From positions 2,108,001 to 2,172,000 of the forward strand of contig NZ_CP145608.1 in the NCBI RefSeq assembly GCF_036884295.1: a stretch of 64,000 nt of DNA, read 5' to 3'. Below the pieces are notes generated by a model that worked only from the letters and a program-made list of their open reading frames with translations, searched no databases and was not told the origin of the DNA. Below, piece by piece: positions 54,211 through 62,692 of this stretch. The stretch is from Brochothrix thermosphacta DSM 20171 = FSL F6-1036. Its GTDB lineage: Bacteria; Bacillota; Bacilli; Lactobacillales; Listeriaceae. Both the position numbers and the translations under genes were made by a program. Each line of letters begins with the position of its first letter. The first letter of the stretch is position 1.

Positions 54211-54663
54211 TTATTTATAAACGACTTTAAATGTCTCCAACACAACACCCATTTTTTCAGTAAATGGCAAATCAACACTACCAAGCTCTTTAATGAAATA
54301 ATCGCGATGTGCTTCACGCCAATATTCTAAACTACGATCACCTTCACCTTCTAAATAAGCAAATTCCGCTGTTACATCTTCAAAATAAACAACCTTCACA
54401 TCTGTTGTTTCAATAATAGCAACCGCTTCACCTTTACCATCAACAATAACATTCAACAAACCTGGATAAGGTAATGCATTATCATCTTCATAAAGATCAT
54501 AGGCAGATGCTGTCGCTGTTTTGATCCCCTTAACTACAAGTTCACTCAATTCATCAGCCATTTTTTCTGAATCACCAAACGGCCATGCTGCGTAATCATC
54601 ACCAATCGATGGATTATCTTTTTTATAGGTAGACCACATATTTTCAACTGATTGATCGTTCAT
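54211..54663 (-). CDS. ASCH domain protein
   Basis: 150 aa. The ASCH fold is recognisable from the ligand-binding loop VVKGIKTATASAYDLYEDDNALPYPGLLNVIVDGKGEAVAIIETTDVKVVYFEDVTAEFAYLEGEGDRSLEYWREAHRDYF. The GIKTATAS and EGDRSLEYW motifs mark the bacterial group of this family. ASCH proteins resemble PUA domains and are thought to bind RNA or nucleosides; E. coli YqfB hydrolyses acetylcytidine. The function here is unproven. RBS GAGGAGCG. Single gene with its own terminator. Confidence 0.85.
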   Translation of the reverse strand: MNDQSVENMWSTYKKDNPSIGDDYAAWPFGDSEKMADELSELVVKGIKTATASAYDLYEDDNALPYPGLLNVIVDGKGEAVAIIETTDVKVVYFEDVTAEFAYLEGEGDRSLEYWREAHRDYFIKELGSVDLPFTEKMGVVLETFKVVYK

Positions 54664-54751
54664 TTATAACGCTCCTCTATTTTGGATGGATAAACAACAA
54701 TTTATTGCTCCACTAGCCTTAATAGTTCCATTATACTTTAATCATTTATAA

Positions 54752-54783
54752 TAATCAAAAAGCCCTTGATATGAAATCAAGGG
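54752..54783 (-). terminator. Terminator of the purine permease gene
   Basis: Stem CCCTTGAT/ATCAAGGG (54763-54783), tail CTTTTTGATTATT on the minus strand. Confidence 0.75.
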
Positions 54784-54797
54784 ATCACTCTTTCAAT

Positions 54798-56102
54798 CTA
54801 TTGTAGAATAAACGCGAAATATAGAATAAACAATACCATCAAAACATACATTAATGGATGTACTTCTTTTCCTCGTTTTGCTACCAGCATTGTAATCGGA
54901 TAGAAAATAAAGCCAATTGCAATCCCTTCAGCAATACTGTAGGTAAGTACCATCATGATGATTGTAAAGAAAGCAGGTGTTGCAATTTCAAATTTCGTCC
55001 ATTCAATATGACGAACATTACCTAACATCATAATCCCTACGATAACCAATGCCGGCGCTGTAACTGCCGATGTAATAACTGATAATAAAGGCGAGAAGAA
55101 AATCGAGACTCCAAACATGATAGCAACTACAACTGCCGTTAAACCTGTTCGACCACCTACCGATGCGCCAGAAGCTGATTCAACATAAGCAGTTGTCGTT
55201 GAAGTACCGAACACCGCACCCACTGTTGTTGCTGCTGCATCTGCAAATAATGCACGCCCAGCACGTGGAATTTCATTTTTTTCATTAACAAGACCTGCTT
55301 GTGTAGCCACTGCAACTAATGTTCCCGCTGTATCAAAGAAATCAACAAAGAAGAACGTTAGGATAACTACCAGCATTTGCCAAGTGAAAATGTTCGGTAA
55401 ATTAATAATCGCTTGTCCAAATGTCGAAGAAACATCTGGTACCGCACCCACGATTGCTGTTGGCGTTGAAATTACACCTGTAATCATACCGATGACAGCC
55501 GTGGCTACCATACCGATAAAAATACCACCGTTAACTTTTGCCGTTACTAATACAATAGAAAGTACAATACCAAAAACAGCTAAGAGCACAGCACCGTTAT
55601 GTAGATCACCTAGACCTACTGCTGTCGCTTCATTTGGAACGATAATTTTCGCATTTTGTAAACCTAGGAAGGCAATAAACAAACCAATTCCTGCTGAAAC
55701 TGAATATTTCATAACGCCAGGTATCATGTTAACAATTTTTTCGCGAATACCTGAAGCTGTTAATAACATAAAAACAACACCGGAAACAAAAACACCTGAT
55801 AAAGCCGTTTGCCATGGAATGCCCCATGCACCTGCTACGGTAAAAGCAAAAAAGGCATTCAGACCCATACCTGGAGCTAAAGCGATTGGAAAGTTTGCAA
55901 ACAATCCCATAAACAACGTTCCAACGATTGCCGCTAATACAGTTGCTACAAACACAGCACCTTTATCCATCCCCGCGATTTCAAGTAAACTTGGATTGAC
56001 AGCTAAAATATAAGCCATCGCTAAAAAAGTTGTTAACCCTGCTATAATTTCAGTTTTAATTGTTGTGCCATTTTCTTTCAGTTTAAAAAATTTGTCTAAC
56101 AA
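54798..56102 (-). CDS. pbuG: NCS2/AzgA family purine permease (PbuG/PbuO-like)
   Basis: 434 aa with about thirteen membrane helices. Family motifs: EIIAGLTTFLAMAYILAVNPSLLE at the start, ALAPGMGLNAFFAF, FVDFFDTAGTLVAVATQAG and ADAAATTVGAVFGTSTTTAYVESASGASVGGRTGLTA. Imports hypoxanthine/guanine or adenine with protons. The GTG at 56111 is adjacent to the RBS AGGGG; a TTG three codons later (56102) is 8 nt from it and gives the usual N terminus, so I use it. The promoter upstream carries a PurBox-like core. It could feed the adenine deaminase at 23536-25278. Confidence 0.88.
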   Translation of the reverse strand: MLDKFFKLKENGTTIKTEIIAGLTTFLAMAYILAVNPSLLEIAGMDKGAVFVATVLAAIVGTLFMGLFANFPIALAPGMGLNAFFAFTVAGAWGIPWQTALSGVFVSGVVFMLLTASGIREKIVNMIPGVMKYSVSAGIGLFIAFLGLQNAKIIVPNEATAVGLGDLHNGAVLLAVFGIVLSIVLVTAKVNGGIFIGMVATAVIGMITGVISTPTAIVGAVPDVSSTFGQAIINLPNIFTWQMLVVILTFFFVDFFDTAGTLVAVATQAGLVNEKNEIPRAGRALFADAAATTVGAVFGTSTTTAYVESASGASVGGRTGLTAVVVAIMFGVSIFFSPLLSVITSAVTAPALVIVGIMMLGNVRHIEWTKFEIATPAFFTIIMMVLTYSIAEGIAIGFIFYPITMLVAKRGKEVHPLMYVLMVLFILYFAFILQ

Positions 56103-56163
56103 ACTGTTCACCCCTAGTTGATTTATATTCGTTCATTACCTTTATGAATAATACCACTTACAC

Positions 56164-56192
56164 AGTATACATCCAAACACGAACGTTTTCAA
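56164..56192 (-). promoter_or_regulatory. Purine permease promoter with PurBox-like core in the spacer
   Basis: Minus strand -35 TTGAAA (56187-56192), 17-nt spacer, -10 TATACT (56164-56169). The spacer holds the plus-strand sequence ACACGAACGTT, close to the PurR half-site core CGAAC(A/G)TT. A clear second half-site is not seen. No guanine or adenine riboswitch core is present in this leader. Confidence 0.45.
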
Positions 56193-56246
56193 CCTTTTTT
56201 GAGTTTTCGTTAGCTTTTTAACATGTTTACGCTTCCAATAAAACGT

Positions 56247-56576
56247 TTATCCGAAAAGTAAGCGTAAAATAAACATAAACAAGATACCTGCAATTACAGT
56301 TATTAATAAATTTTTTGTTTTAAATGCGATTAAGAACGTCAAAATAGTGGCCATAATACTCACACCACTCAAATGATAGCCTCGAGAGCCTTCTTGCGTC
56401 ACAATGCTGCTAATAACGAGCGCGATAAAAAGACAGATTGGCACATAATTTAACCACCGAATCACAATGATCGGTAGTTCGAATTTAGAGGATAACATAA
56501 ATGGTACTAACCGCGGAATTGATGTCACTACCATCGCTGCGATTATTACCAAGATAAACCACCATGAAGTTGTCAT
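56247..56576 (-). CDS. azlD: AzlD family branched-chain amino acid exporter subunit
   Basis: 109 aa with four short membrane helices. The segment SIPRLVPFMLSSKFELPIIVIRWLNYVPICLFIALVISSI is the AzlD signature. It pairs with AzlC to export branched-chain amino acids or analogues. The ATG overlaps the azlC stop by 4 nt (ATGA), a strong sign of coupling. No azlB-type regulator is in the window. Confidence 0.9.
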   Translation of the reverse strand: MTTSWWFILVIIAAMVVTSIPRLVPFMLSSKFELPIIVIRWLNYVPICLFIALVISSIVTQEGSRGYHLSGVSIMATILTFLIAFKTKNLLITVIAGILFMFILRLLFG

Positions 56577-57283
56577 TTTTCTCTTCTCACTCCCATCATC
56601 GCACCAATAATCGTGCTTACTAATACTGCTAAACTACTTGGCATCACTGCCATAAAAACAAACATTCCAATAAACGTTGTGGCAACAGCCTCTAAATTAG
56701 CGCGTAACTTGCTACGTTCAACAAGTTCTAACTGTAAAACTAACAACGCTATAAACATTGCTACTAAAGCAAAATCCAATCCTAACACTTCAGGATTTTT
56801 AATCCAATTACCTATTAGAGCACCTACAAGACAAGAAATAATCCAAACAATATAAGCTGTAATATTTAAACCCATCAGCCACTGTTTTCTAAGCGGTTCA
56901 TTACGATTTTTTGCATACTTAATAACCGCCACACCGAATGATTCATCTGTCAATAAAAAGCCTAGTCCTAAACGAACCAATAGGGATTCATGTTTAAAGT
57001 GAGGAGCAATTGTCATACTTAACAACAAAAAACGAATATTAACAACGGCAACGGTAAGTATAATAGTAAAAAACGGTGCACCTACAGCAATCAATCCCGT
57101 CATCACCATTTGAGCTGCACCCGCATAAACAAAAATCGCTAACAACGTTACTTCTAGAACACTTAAATTAGATGCGGTTCCAATGATACCACATGCTAAA
57201 CCGATACTTATATATCCCAACAATGTGGGTAAACAATCAATAATGCCTTCTTTAAAGTAATTAGGCTGTTCTACTGCCTTCAT
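56573..57283 (-). CDS. azlC: AzlC family branched-chain amino acid exporter subunit
   Basis: 236 aa with about seven membrane helices. Family signatures: KEGIIDCLPTLLGYISIGLACGIIG, FVYAGAAQMVMTGLIA, VNIRFLLLSMTIAPHF and FLLTDESFGVAVIKY. I start at the ATG at 57283, 8 nt after GAGGG; an N-terminal extension to 57319 lacks an RBS. Two-gene operon with azlD, divergent from the permease at 57409. Confidence 0.9.
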   Translation of the reverse strand: MKAVEQPNYFKEGIIDCLPTLLGYISIGLACGIIGTASNLSVLEVTLLAIFVYAGAAQMVMTGLIAVGAPFFTIILTVAVVNIRFLLLSMTIAPHFKHESLLVRLGLGFLLTDESFGVAVIKYAKNRNEPLRKQWLMGLNITAYIVWIISCLVGALIGNWIKNPEVLGLDFALVAMFIALLVLQLELVERSKLRANLEAVATTFIGMFVFMAVMPSSLAVLVSTIIGAMMGVRREK

Positions 57284-57408
57284 AATGTGTTCCCTCATTT
57301 CTATGTATATACTCTTCATATTAACATGTGTTCATATTATTTTCACTTTACTTTTTAGGCTGAATAAGAGTAAACTAGCACTACTTATAAATAAAGGATG
57401 TGGCTTCG

Positions 57409-58335
57409 TTGTTCCAATCACTCCCCCATTCATTTTTACAAATGAATACTATCTTCATCTCCATTTTAATTGAGGCACTCCCTTTCGTTTTAATTGGTGC
57501 TTTTATATCTGGTTTTATACAATCTTTTTTATCTGAAAAATTTATCGCACGAATTATACCTAAAAATAAATTCTTAGGTGTTCTGTTTGGCTCTTCACTT
57601 GGCGTCGCTTTTCCTTCTTGTGAATGCGGCATCGTACCTATTGTGCATCGTCTTAACAAAAAAGGCGTGCCCATTCACACAGGTGTAGCTTTCATGTTAA
57701 CAGCACCTATTGTTAATCCCATCGTTGTCATGTCAACTTATATTGCATTTGGTAATACTTGGGAAATCCCTATACTGCGTGTAGTAGGTAGTCTTGTTGT
57801 TTCAATCGTAGTCGGAACGTTAATTGCCTATTTTTACAAAGGTGAAGGTCTTCGAAAGGTTGTAGAAAAAAAATTAAATGCTAAAGAACATGGCCATACA
57901 GGCCATCATCACCATCACTCTTCATCTCAAAAAGAAACAATCGGGCAAAAATTATGGCATGCTTCACAACATTCTGTCGATGAATTTTTCACTGTTGGTA
58001 AATACCTCGTATTCGGTTCGCTTCTTGCCGCAGCCATGCAAGTCTATGTTAAGACATCCATTTTAACAACTCTTGGCGACAACAAATTAATGGCCATCCT
58101 AGTAATGATTGTCTTAGCATTCCTATTATCACTTTGCTCTGAAGCCGATGCTTTTATTGCCGCATCATTCCGCGGATTGTTTCCACAATCGGCAATTGTT
58201 GCATTCCTAGTGTTTGGTCCAATGATTGATTTCAAAAATATTTTAATGATGATCAATGCTTTCAAGACAAAACTCACAGCATACATTGTCGTTTCTACCA
58301 CTGTAGTAACAATTATATACGCTCTTGTAATATAG
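57409..58335 (+). CDS. DUF318/YraQ-type permease (YcgR-like)
   Basis: About 308 aa with eight membrane helices. Signatures: PFVLIGAFISGFIQSFL, AFPSCECGIVPIVHRL with a CEC motif, FMLTAPIVNPIVVMSTY and LSLCSEADAFIAASFRGLFP. A cytoplasmic loop carries the His cluster HGHTGHHHHHSSS, suggesting metal binding. Paired with the TIGR03943 gene as in B. subtilis ycgR-ycgQ; the substrate is unknown. The start is uncertain: TTG at 57409 is best placed for AAAGGA, GTG at 57400 is too close to it. Confidence 0.82.
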   Translation: MFQSLPHSFLQMNTIFISILIEALPFVLIGAFISGFIQSFLSEKFIARIIPKNKFLGVLFGSSLGVAFPSCECGIVPIVHRLNKKGVPIHTGVAFMLTAPIVNPIVVMSTYIAFGNTWEIPILRVVGSLVVSIVVGTLIAYFYKGEGLRKVVEKKLNAKEHGHTGHHHHHSSSQKETIGQKLWHASQHSVDEFFTVGKYLVFGSLLAAAMQVYVKTSILTTLGDNKLMAILVMIVLAFLLSLCSEADAFIAASFRGLFPQSAIVAFLVFGPMIDFKNILMMINAFKTKLTAYIVVSTTVVTIIYALVI

Positions 58336-58350
58336 AAAGGAGGTTCACTA

Positions 58351-59220
58351 ATGTTTCGTGTTTTTATTTTATATGGTTACGCCGGTTTAATGACATATTT
58401 ACATGTTAGTGGTAATTTGAACCAATATATCAATATGAATTATGCCTATCTAAGTTTAATTGCACTTTTTGGTTCTTTATTGCTTGGAACAATCCAATTA
58501 ATTATGGTTTTTAGAGATGAGGATGCCGCCGCTCATAAACACCAAACACCTCTAACTCATGGCCCTGATGAACATGTTCATTTAGGCGAGAATACGTGGT
58601 GGAAAAAAGTATTGGTTTATTCCTTACTATTTTATCCATTATTAGCAGGTTTCACTTTTCCTAAAGCTTCATTGGATTCAAATATAGTATCGGCAAAAGG
58701 TTTTAAATTTCCCACTAATGAGGATGCCGTTGGTGATTCGTTCGTGCGTAATCAATACCTCAAACCTGATACAAGTTTTTACTATAATAAAGAAGATTAT
58801 GAAGCGACAATGAACAAAGATCTCAAACCGTATTTAAAACAGGACACCATTGTTTTAGACGAGAAAAACTATCTAACAGTTATGGAATTGATATATGATT
58901 ATCCCGAAATATTTGAAGGGAAAAAATTGACTATCAACGGATTTGCTTATGTTGATAACAAAGTAAAATCTGCCAAAAATCAGATGTTCTTATTCCGTTT
59001 TGGTGTTATACATTGTATTGCTGATTCAGGAGTATTTGGAATGTTACTAAATCTTCCTGATGATAAAACATATAAAGATGACACCTGGCTTAGCGTAACA
59101 GGCGTTATTGGCACAGAATTTTATGCACCTTTCAAACAAAGCATCCCAACATTGAAAGTTGAAAAACTATCTGAAATTAAAACGCCGAAAGATAAATACG
59201 TTTATCGGGACTATTACTAG
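58351..59220 (+). CDS. TIGR03943 family permease partner (YcgQ-like)
   Basis: 289 aa. Two N-terminal membrane helices (about 2-18 and 32-52), a His-rich cytoplasmic loop (HKHQTPLTHGPDEHVHLGE), a third helix near 85-102, and a long extracytoplasmic domain. That domain includes KNQMFLFRFGVIHCIADSGVFGML and ends ETYAPFKQ-type (GVIGTEFYAPFKQSIPTLKVEKL). It is the regular partner of the DUF318 permease. RBS AAAGGAGG, 15 bp after the permease gene. The His-rich loops in both partners point to metal handling, but that is inference. Confidence 0.85.
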   Translation: MFRVFILYGYAGLMTYLHVSGNLNQYINMNYAYLSLIALFGSLLLGTIQLIMVFRDEDAAAHKHQTPLTHGPDEHVHLGENTWWKKVLVYSLLFYPLLAGFTFPKASLDSNIVSAKGFKFPTNEDAVGDSFVRNQYLKPDTSFYYNKEDYEATMNKDLKPYLKQDTIVLDEKNYLTVMELIYDYPEIFEGKKLTINGFAYVDNKVKSAKNQMFLFRFGVIHCIADSGVFGMLLNLPDDKTYKDDTWLSVTGVIGTEFYAPFKQSIPTLKVEKLSEIKTPKDKYVYRDYY

Positions 59221-59310
59221 ATTGTTTTCGGTCATAAGTTGCATTTAAAGTTAATACTCTGTACACTAAATGTGTTCGTGTATCTCATTAATTTTATAGG
59301 AGTGACTTAA

Positions 59311-59676
59311 ATGTTTAAAACTTTTTTATCTATTCATGCTTCATCTTGGGCAGTATTAGTGGTATTACTTATCGTTACAGCGATTCTCTACAGCAATAAT
59401 AAAATTAAGGTCGGCACAATTACACACATGATTTTACGTTTAATGTATATCATAATGCTTGTTACTGGAATTGGAATGCTCTCATTAGCCATTCAAAACA
59501 GTGGCATGACCAGCTTTACTTGGACATTTTTAGGCAAGGCAGTCCTTGCGATTTTAATGATTGGTGTAACAGAAATGTTATTAGTTCGCATTAAAAAACA
59601 AAAAACCAGCATGAAAATGTGGATTATTGACAGCATCTTACTCATCGCTGTATTAGGAATCGGTTTTTCGTTTTAA
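59311..59676 (+). CDS. YisL family membrane protein (DUF1516)
   Basis: 121 aa with four membrane helices. IHASSWAVLVVLLIVTAI at the start, HMILRLMYIIMLVTGIGML in the second helix region, then TWTFLGKAVLAILMIGVTEMLLVRIKK. Matches DUF1516/YisL of Bacilli; function unknown. RBS TAGGAGTG. It lies 90 bp after the permease pair, possibly in the same transcript. Confidence 0.85.
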   Translation: MFKTFLSIHASSWAVLVVLLIVTAILYSNNKIKVGTITHMILRLMYIIMLVTGIGMLSLAIQNSGMTSFTWTFLGKAVLAILMIGVTEMLLVRIKKQKTSMKMWIIDSILLIAVLGIGFSF

Positions 59677-59729
59677 TTGAAAGTAAAAAACAATACAAAT
59701 GGAGTATTACCTTTATTTTTTCGACAAAC

Positions 59730-59753
59730 AAAAAACCACCTAAAAGGTGGTTT
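59730..59753 (-). terminator. Leftward terminator for pstS
   Basis: Stem AAACCACC/GGTGGTTT; the minus strand continues TTTTTTGTTTG, so it suits leftward transcription from pstS, 185 bp after its stop. Confidence 0.6.
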
Positions 59754-59756
59754 CAG

Positions 59757-59821
59757 ATTGTAGACAAAGTCTCGAAAAACCACTTTTTTTTGAAGATGAT
59801 TTAAGCGACTTTGACTACAAT
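59757..59821. repeat. Imperfect 15-bp inverted repeat between yisL and pstS
   Basis: ATTGTAGACAAAGTC (59757-59771) and GACTTTGACTACAAT (59807-59821) pair with one mismatch around 35 nt. It lies between two outward-facing terminator hairpins of similar sequence. It could be a MITE-like remnant or an RNA structure. Confidence 0.6.
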
Positions 59822-59891
59822 ATGAGAAAGCTGAATAGAAATGCTGTTATAGTAGGAAGACGACCTAGAACAGTGTTTATCTTCAGTCTCA

Positions 59892-59918
59892 AGCCACCTG
59901 AAAGGTGGCTTTTCGTTT
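59892..59918 (+). terminator. Rightward terminator for the yisL-like gene
   Basis: Stem AGCCACC/GGTGGCT with a TGAAA loop, followed by TTTTCGTTTAT on the plus strand, 215 bp after the yisL-like stop. Confidence 0.55.
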
Positions 59919-59939
59919 ATATGTGACATTATTTATCTG

Positions 59940-60830
59940 TTACTTATCTGTTACTTTACCATCTACTGAACGTTCAACTTTCATTGCGTTAACTGATGAG
60001 TAACCTAAGTCAGATACAGCACCTTTTTGAATTTCATCAGATAACATAAATTTGATGAAAGCTTTTGTTTGTGCATTTGCATCTTTTTTGGTGTACATGT
60101 GTTCGTAAGCCCAAATTTTCCAATCGTTTGTTTGAACATTAGCTTCGGTTGGTTCTACTTTATCGACTGTAAGAGCAGTTACTGAATCATCGAAGTACGA
60201 GAATGCTAGGTAGCTAATTGCACCCGGTGTTTTTCCAACCATTTGACGAACAGTACCTGAGTTATCTTGTTCTTGTGCTTTGACAGAGTCTTTACCATCA
60301 AGTCCCCATTTTTCGAAAGTTGCACGTGTTCCTGAACCCTCAGCACGGTTGATAACAGTAATCTCTAAATCTTTTCCACCGACTTCTTTCCAGTTTTTAA
60401 TTTTACCTGTAAAGATACCGATAAGTTGTTCTTTAGAGATATCTTTCACGCCAGTATCTTTATTTACGATTGGCCCCATTCCAACGACCGCTACTTTATT
60501 ATCTTTAATTTTATCAGTTGGAACACCTTCTTTTTCTTCAGCGAAAACATCTGAATTACCAACATCGACTGTACCAGCTGCGATTTGACTAAGTCCTTGA
60601 CCACTACCGCCACCTTGAACATTAACCGTCACTTTACTATTTTCTTTAGTAAATGCTTTCCCAGCTTCTTCTGCTAAAGGTTGTAGCGCTGACGAACCAA
60701 CAGCCGTGATTGTTCCTGAAAGATCTTTACTCTCTTTATCTGAATCTGATGAAGCCCCTCCATTACCACATGCTGCCAATACTAAACTTGCACTCATTGC
60801 TATAGCCATAAAGCCGATTGTTTTTTTCAT
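59940..60830 (-). CDS. pstS: Phosphate ABC transporter substrate-binding lipoprotein PstS
   Basis: 296 aa lipoprotein; lipobox LAAC in LVLAACGNGGASS. The phosphate site is recognisable: TAVGSSALQPLAEEAG, VQGGGSGQGLSQIAAGTVDVGNSDVFA and INRAEGSGTRATFEKWG with the Arg-Ser-Gly-Thr contacts. It binds phosphate for the PstCAB importer. No pstC, pstA or pstB lies nearby. A direct repeat of GTAACAGATAA spans the stop codon. The promoter carries a regular array of PhoP hexamers, so it should be induced on phosphate starvation. RBS GGAGTG. Confidence 0.93.
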   Translation of the reverse strand: MKKTIGFMAIAMSASLVLAACGNGGASSDSDKESKDLSGTITAVGSSALQPLAEEAGKAFTKENSKVTVNVQGGGSGQGLSQIAAGTVDVGNSDVFAEEKEGVPTDKIKDNKVAVVGMGPIVNKDTGVKDISKEQLIGIFTGKIKNWKEVGGKDLEITVINRAEGSGTRATFEKWGLDGKDSVKAQEQDNSGTVRQMVGKTPGAISYLAFSYFDDSVTALTVDKVEPTEANVQTNDWKIWAYEHMYTKKDANAQTKAFIKFMLSDEIQKGAVSDLGYSSVNAMKVERSVDGKVTDK

Positions 60831-60887
60831 ATTTTACACTCCATTTCTGTTTTGGTGTTCCTTACATTTATTACTATAACGAAAATT

Positions 60888-60937
60888 TGTAAAGATGAAA
60901 TAAAGGTCATGTATCGTTTTTGTAAAGGTTGTGTAAA
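60888..60937 (-). promoter_or_regulatory. PhoP box array upstream of pstS
   Basis: On the minus strand five hexamers lie at exact 11-bp steps: TTTACA (60932-60937), TTTACA (60921-60926), GATACA (60910-60915), TTTATT (60899-60904) and TTTACA (60888-60893). Three are perfect to the PhoP repeat TT(A/T/C)ACA. PhoP binds such repeats as dimers along one face of the helix. The last lies about 60 bp before the pstS start. Confidence 0.75.
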
Positions 60938-61128
60938 GTTGATAATATTCTCAATGTTAAATTGGAAGAGTTTAAAATACTGCTACTTGTAAAACTATAT
61001 GTGAGAGAACAACGCCAAAGACATTAATACTCCAACTTATCTTATGATTCTATCAATGGCTGTTTTGTAGAGCGATAAAATAACGCTTTTCTTCCTATAT
61101 AATATCTATCATTCGAAAAAATATAACG

Positions 61129-61156
61129 CTTTATGAAAATATGTAGCGTTACTGTT
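61129..61156. promoter_or_regulatory. Inverted repeat upstream of the L,D-transpeptidase promoter
   Basis: TAACGCT, then 14 nt, then AGCGTTA; a further direct AATAACGCT lies about 50 bp upstream. It ends just before the -35 TTGATT (61159-61164), which is followed by a 17-nt spacer and -10 TATCCT (61182-61187). Operator role is a guess. The rest of 60940-61125 shows no gene. Confidence 0.3.
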
Positions 61157-61249
61157 TTTTGATTTATCTCTTTAAAAATGGTATCCTATATTAACCTTTG
61201 TAACTAGAGTCTGACTACTAGTTTGCTAAGTGAAAGGAGCGGTTTTATA

Positions 61250-62614
61250 ATGAATAAAATTTTAAGAAACAGCCTTATCGCGCTTTTATTTGTCTTAATT
61301 GCGGTATACGGCATTGTAACCTACACATACAATTCAAAATTTTTACCAAACACCACTTTGAATGGAGTGGCCATTAACGGATTAACAACGGATGATGCAA
61401 ACACCACATTAGCCAAGAATTTTCAAACAAAAAAATATCACTTAATCGAAGATGATAAGACACGTTTTACATTGACTGGAAGCCAGTTAGGTTTTAATGG
61501 TGATTTCAAAAAAACACTAACAACTGCGATGGCAGACCAAAATGCCTTCGCTTGGCCAATTGCACTTTTTACTAAGCAAAAAATCACTGCAGAAAACACA
61601 ACAAATATGCTTAATCAAAAACAGTTGACCGCTACTTTAAATAAACTAGATATAAACGCTGGTGAGCGTACTGCTTCAAAAAATGCGAGCATAACAAAAA
61701 ATGACAACTCTTTTCAAATAAAAAAAGAATCTTATGGTAACATAATTGATGAAAAAGCGCTTGAAAAAACAATAATTTCACAGGTTTCAGATAATAACAC
61801 CACCATTAAACTTGATAAACTCTATATTAAACCTACATTATTAAGCAGTGATTCAAAGTTAACTGAAAGTCTTGAAAAATTAACAGCTTTAAAAGATAAA
61901 AAAATCAAATTGGCGATCAGTAAAAACGAAGTTGTTATTCCTCAAAAGGTAATGTTACAAGCTCTTACAGTAACAAATACAGGAGAACCAACAACTGACG
62001 AGACTGTTTTGAAAAATTACGTGACTAGTTTATCAAAAAAATACGATACAAATGATACTGCACGTTCATTTAAAAGTACAAAAAAAGGTGAAATCACCAC
62101 AGCATCAACTGGAACATATGGATGGTCTCTTAATACTTCTGATACAGAAAAGAAGATTTCTAACGCCATCTTAGCAGGTAAAGATACCACTATTCAACCT
62201 TTACATTACGGTTCAGGTTATGGTGAAAATGATCATTCTATCTCTGGTAATTACGTTGAAATTGATATTGCTGCTCAACATATGTGGTTTTATCAAGATA
62301 ACAAATTAGTGGTTGATACGCCAGTCGTTACCGGAAATGCTAAAAAGAACCACGATACTCCAAAAGGTGTTTTCGCAGTTTGGAAAAAAGAACGTAATGC
62401 AACATTGGTAGGCGAAGATTATAAACAACCTGTTTCTTACTGGTTGCCAATCGATTGGACAGGCGTCGGTATTCATGATGCAAACTGGCGACCAAAATTT
62501 GGTGGTGACATATATAAAACAAGTGGTTCACACGGTTGTATTAACACACCTCCAGATGTAATGAAAAAAATCTATGAGACTATTTCTGAAGGAACACCCG
62601 TTGTTGTATACTAA
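61250..62614 (+). CDS. L,D-transpeptidase with PG_binding_4 region (YkuD/ErfK family)
   Basis: 454 aa. N-terminal membrane anchor (about 5-25), a long extracellular region with PG_binding_4-type repeats (about 35-320: LNGVAINGLTTDDANTTLAKNF, TYGWSLNTSDTEKKISNAILAGKDTTIQP), and a C-terminal YkuD catalytic domain (about 335-454). The catalytic motif is SGSHGCINTPPDVM with the active Cys, and the upstream His is in VGIHDANWR. It makes 3-3 cross-links or attaches proteins in peptidoglycan. I start at the ATG at 61250, 10 nt after AAAGGAG; an upstream extension to 61223 lacks an RBS. An IS sits directly after its terminator. Confidence 0.92.
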   Translation: MNKILRNSLIALLFVLIAVYGIVTYTYNSKFLPNTTLNGVAINGLTTDDANTTLAKNFQTKKYHLIEDDKTRFTLTGSQLGFNGDFKKTLTTAMADQNAFAWPIALFTKQKITAENTTNMLNQKQLTATLNKLDINAGERTASKNASITKNDNSFQIKKESYGNIIDEKALEKTIISQVSDNNTTIKLDKLYIKPTLLSSDSKLTESLEKLTALKDKKIKLAISKNEVVIPQKVMLQALTVTNTGEPTTDETVLKNYVTSLSKKYDTNDTARSFKSTKKGEITTASTGTYGWSLNTSDTEKKISNAILAGKDTTIQPLHYGSGYGENDHSISGNYVEIDIAAQHMWFYQDNKLVVDTPVVTGNAKKNHDTPKGVFAVWKKERNATLVGEDYKQPVSYWLPIDWTGVGIHDANWRPKFGGDIYKTSGSHGCINTPPDVMKKIYETISEGTPVVVY

Positions 62615-62658
62615 AAAAACTGAAAAAACGCGCTTAACTTTACACTTTCACATCAGGA

Positions 62659-62692
62659 GCAGCCTACCTTAACCAGGTAGCTGCTTTTTTTG
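62659..62692 (+). terminator. Terminator of the L,D-transpeptidase gene, abutted by an IS
   Basis: Stem AGCAGCCTACC/GGTAGCTGCT (one bulge) followed by TTTTTTT. The IS end GGCTCTATAA starts at 62692, immediately after the T run. Confidence 0.8.

Noticed and set aside
55384-56013. Rightward 209-codon frame
   Set aside because: Antisense shadow of the purine permease gene; same Pro/Thr/Ile/Lys bias and no RBS.
56112-56246. Purine riboswitch before the purine permease
   Set aside because: The conserved aptamer core (TATAATCCTAATGATATGG-type and GGTTTC-TACC loops) is not present.
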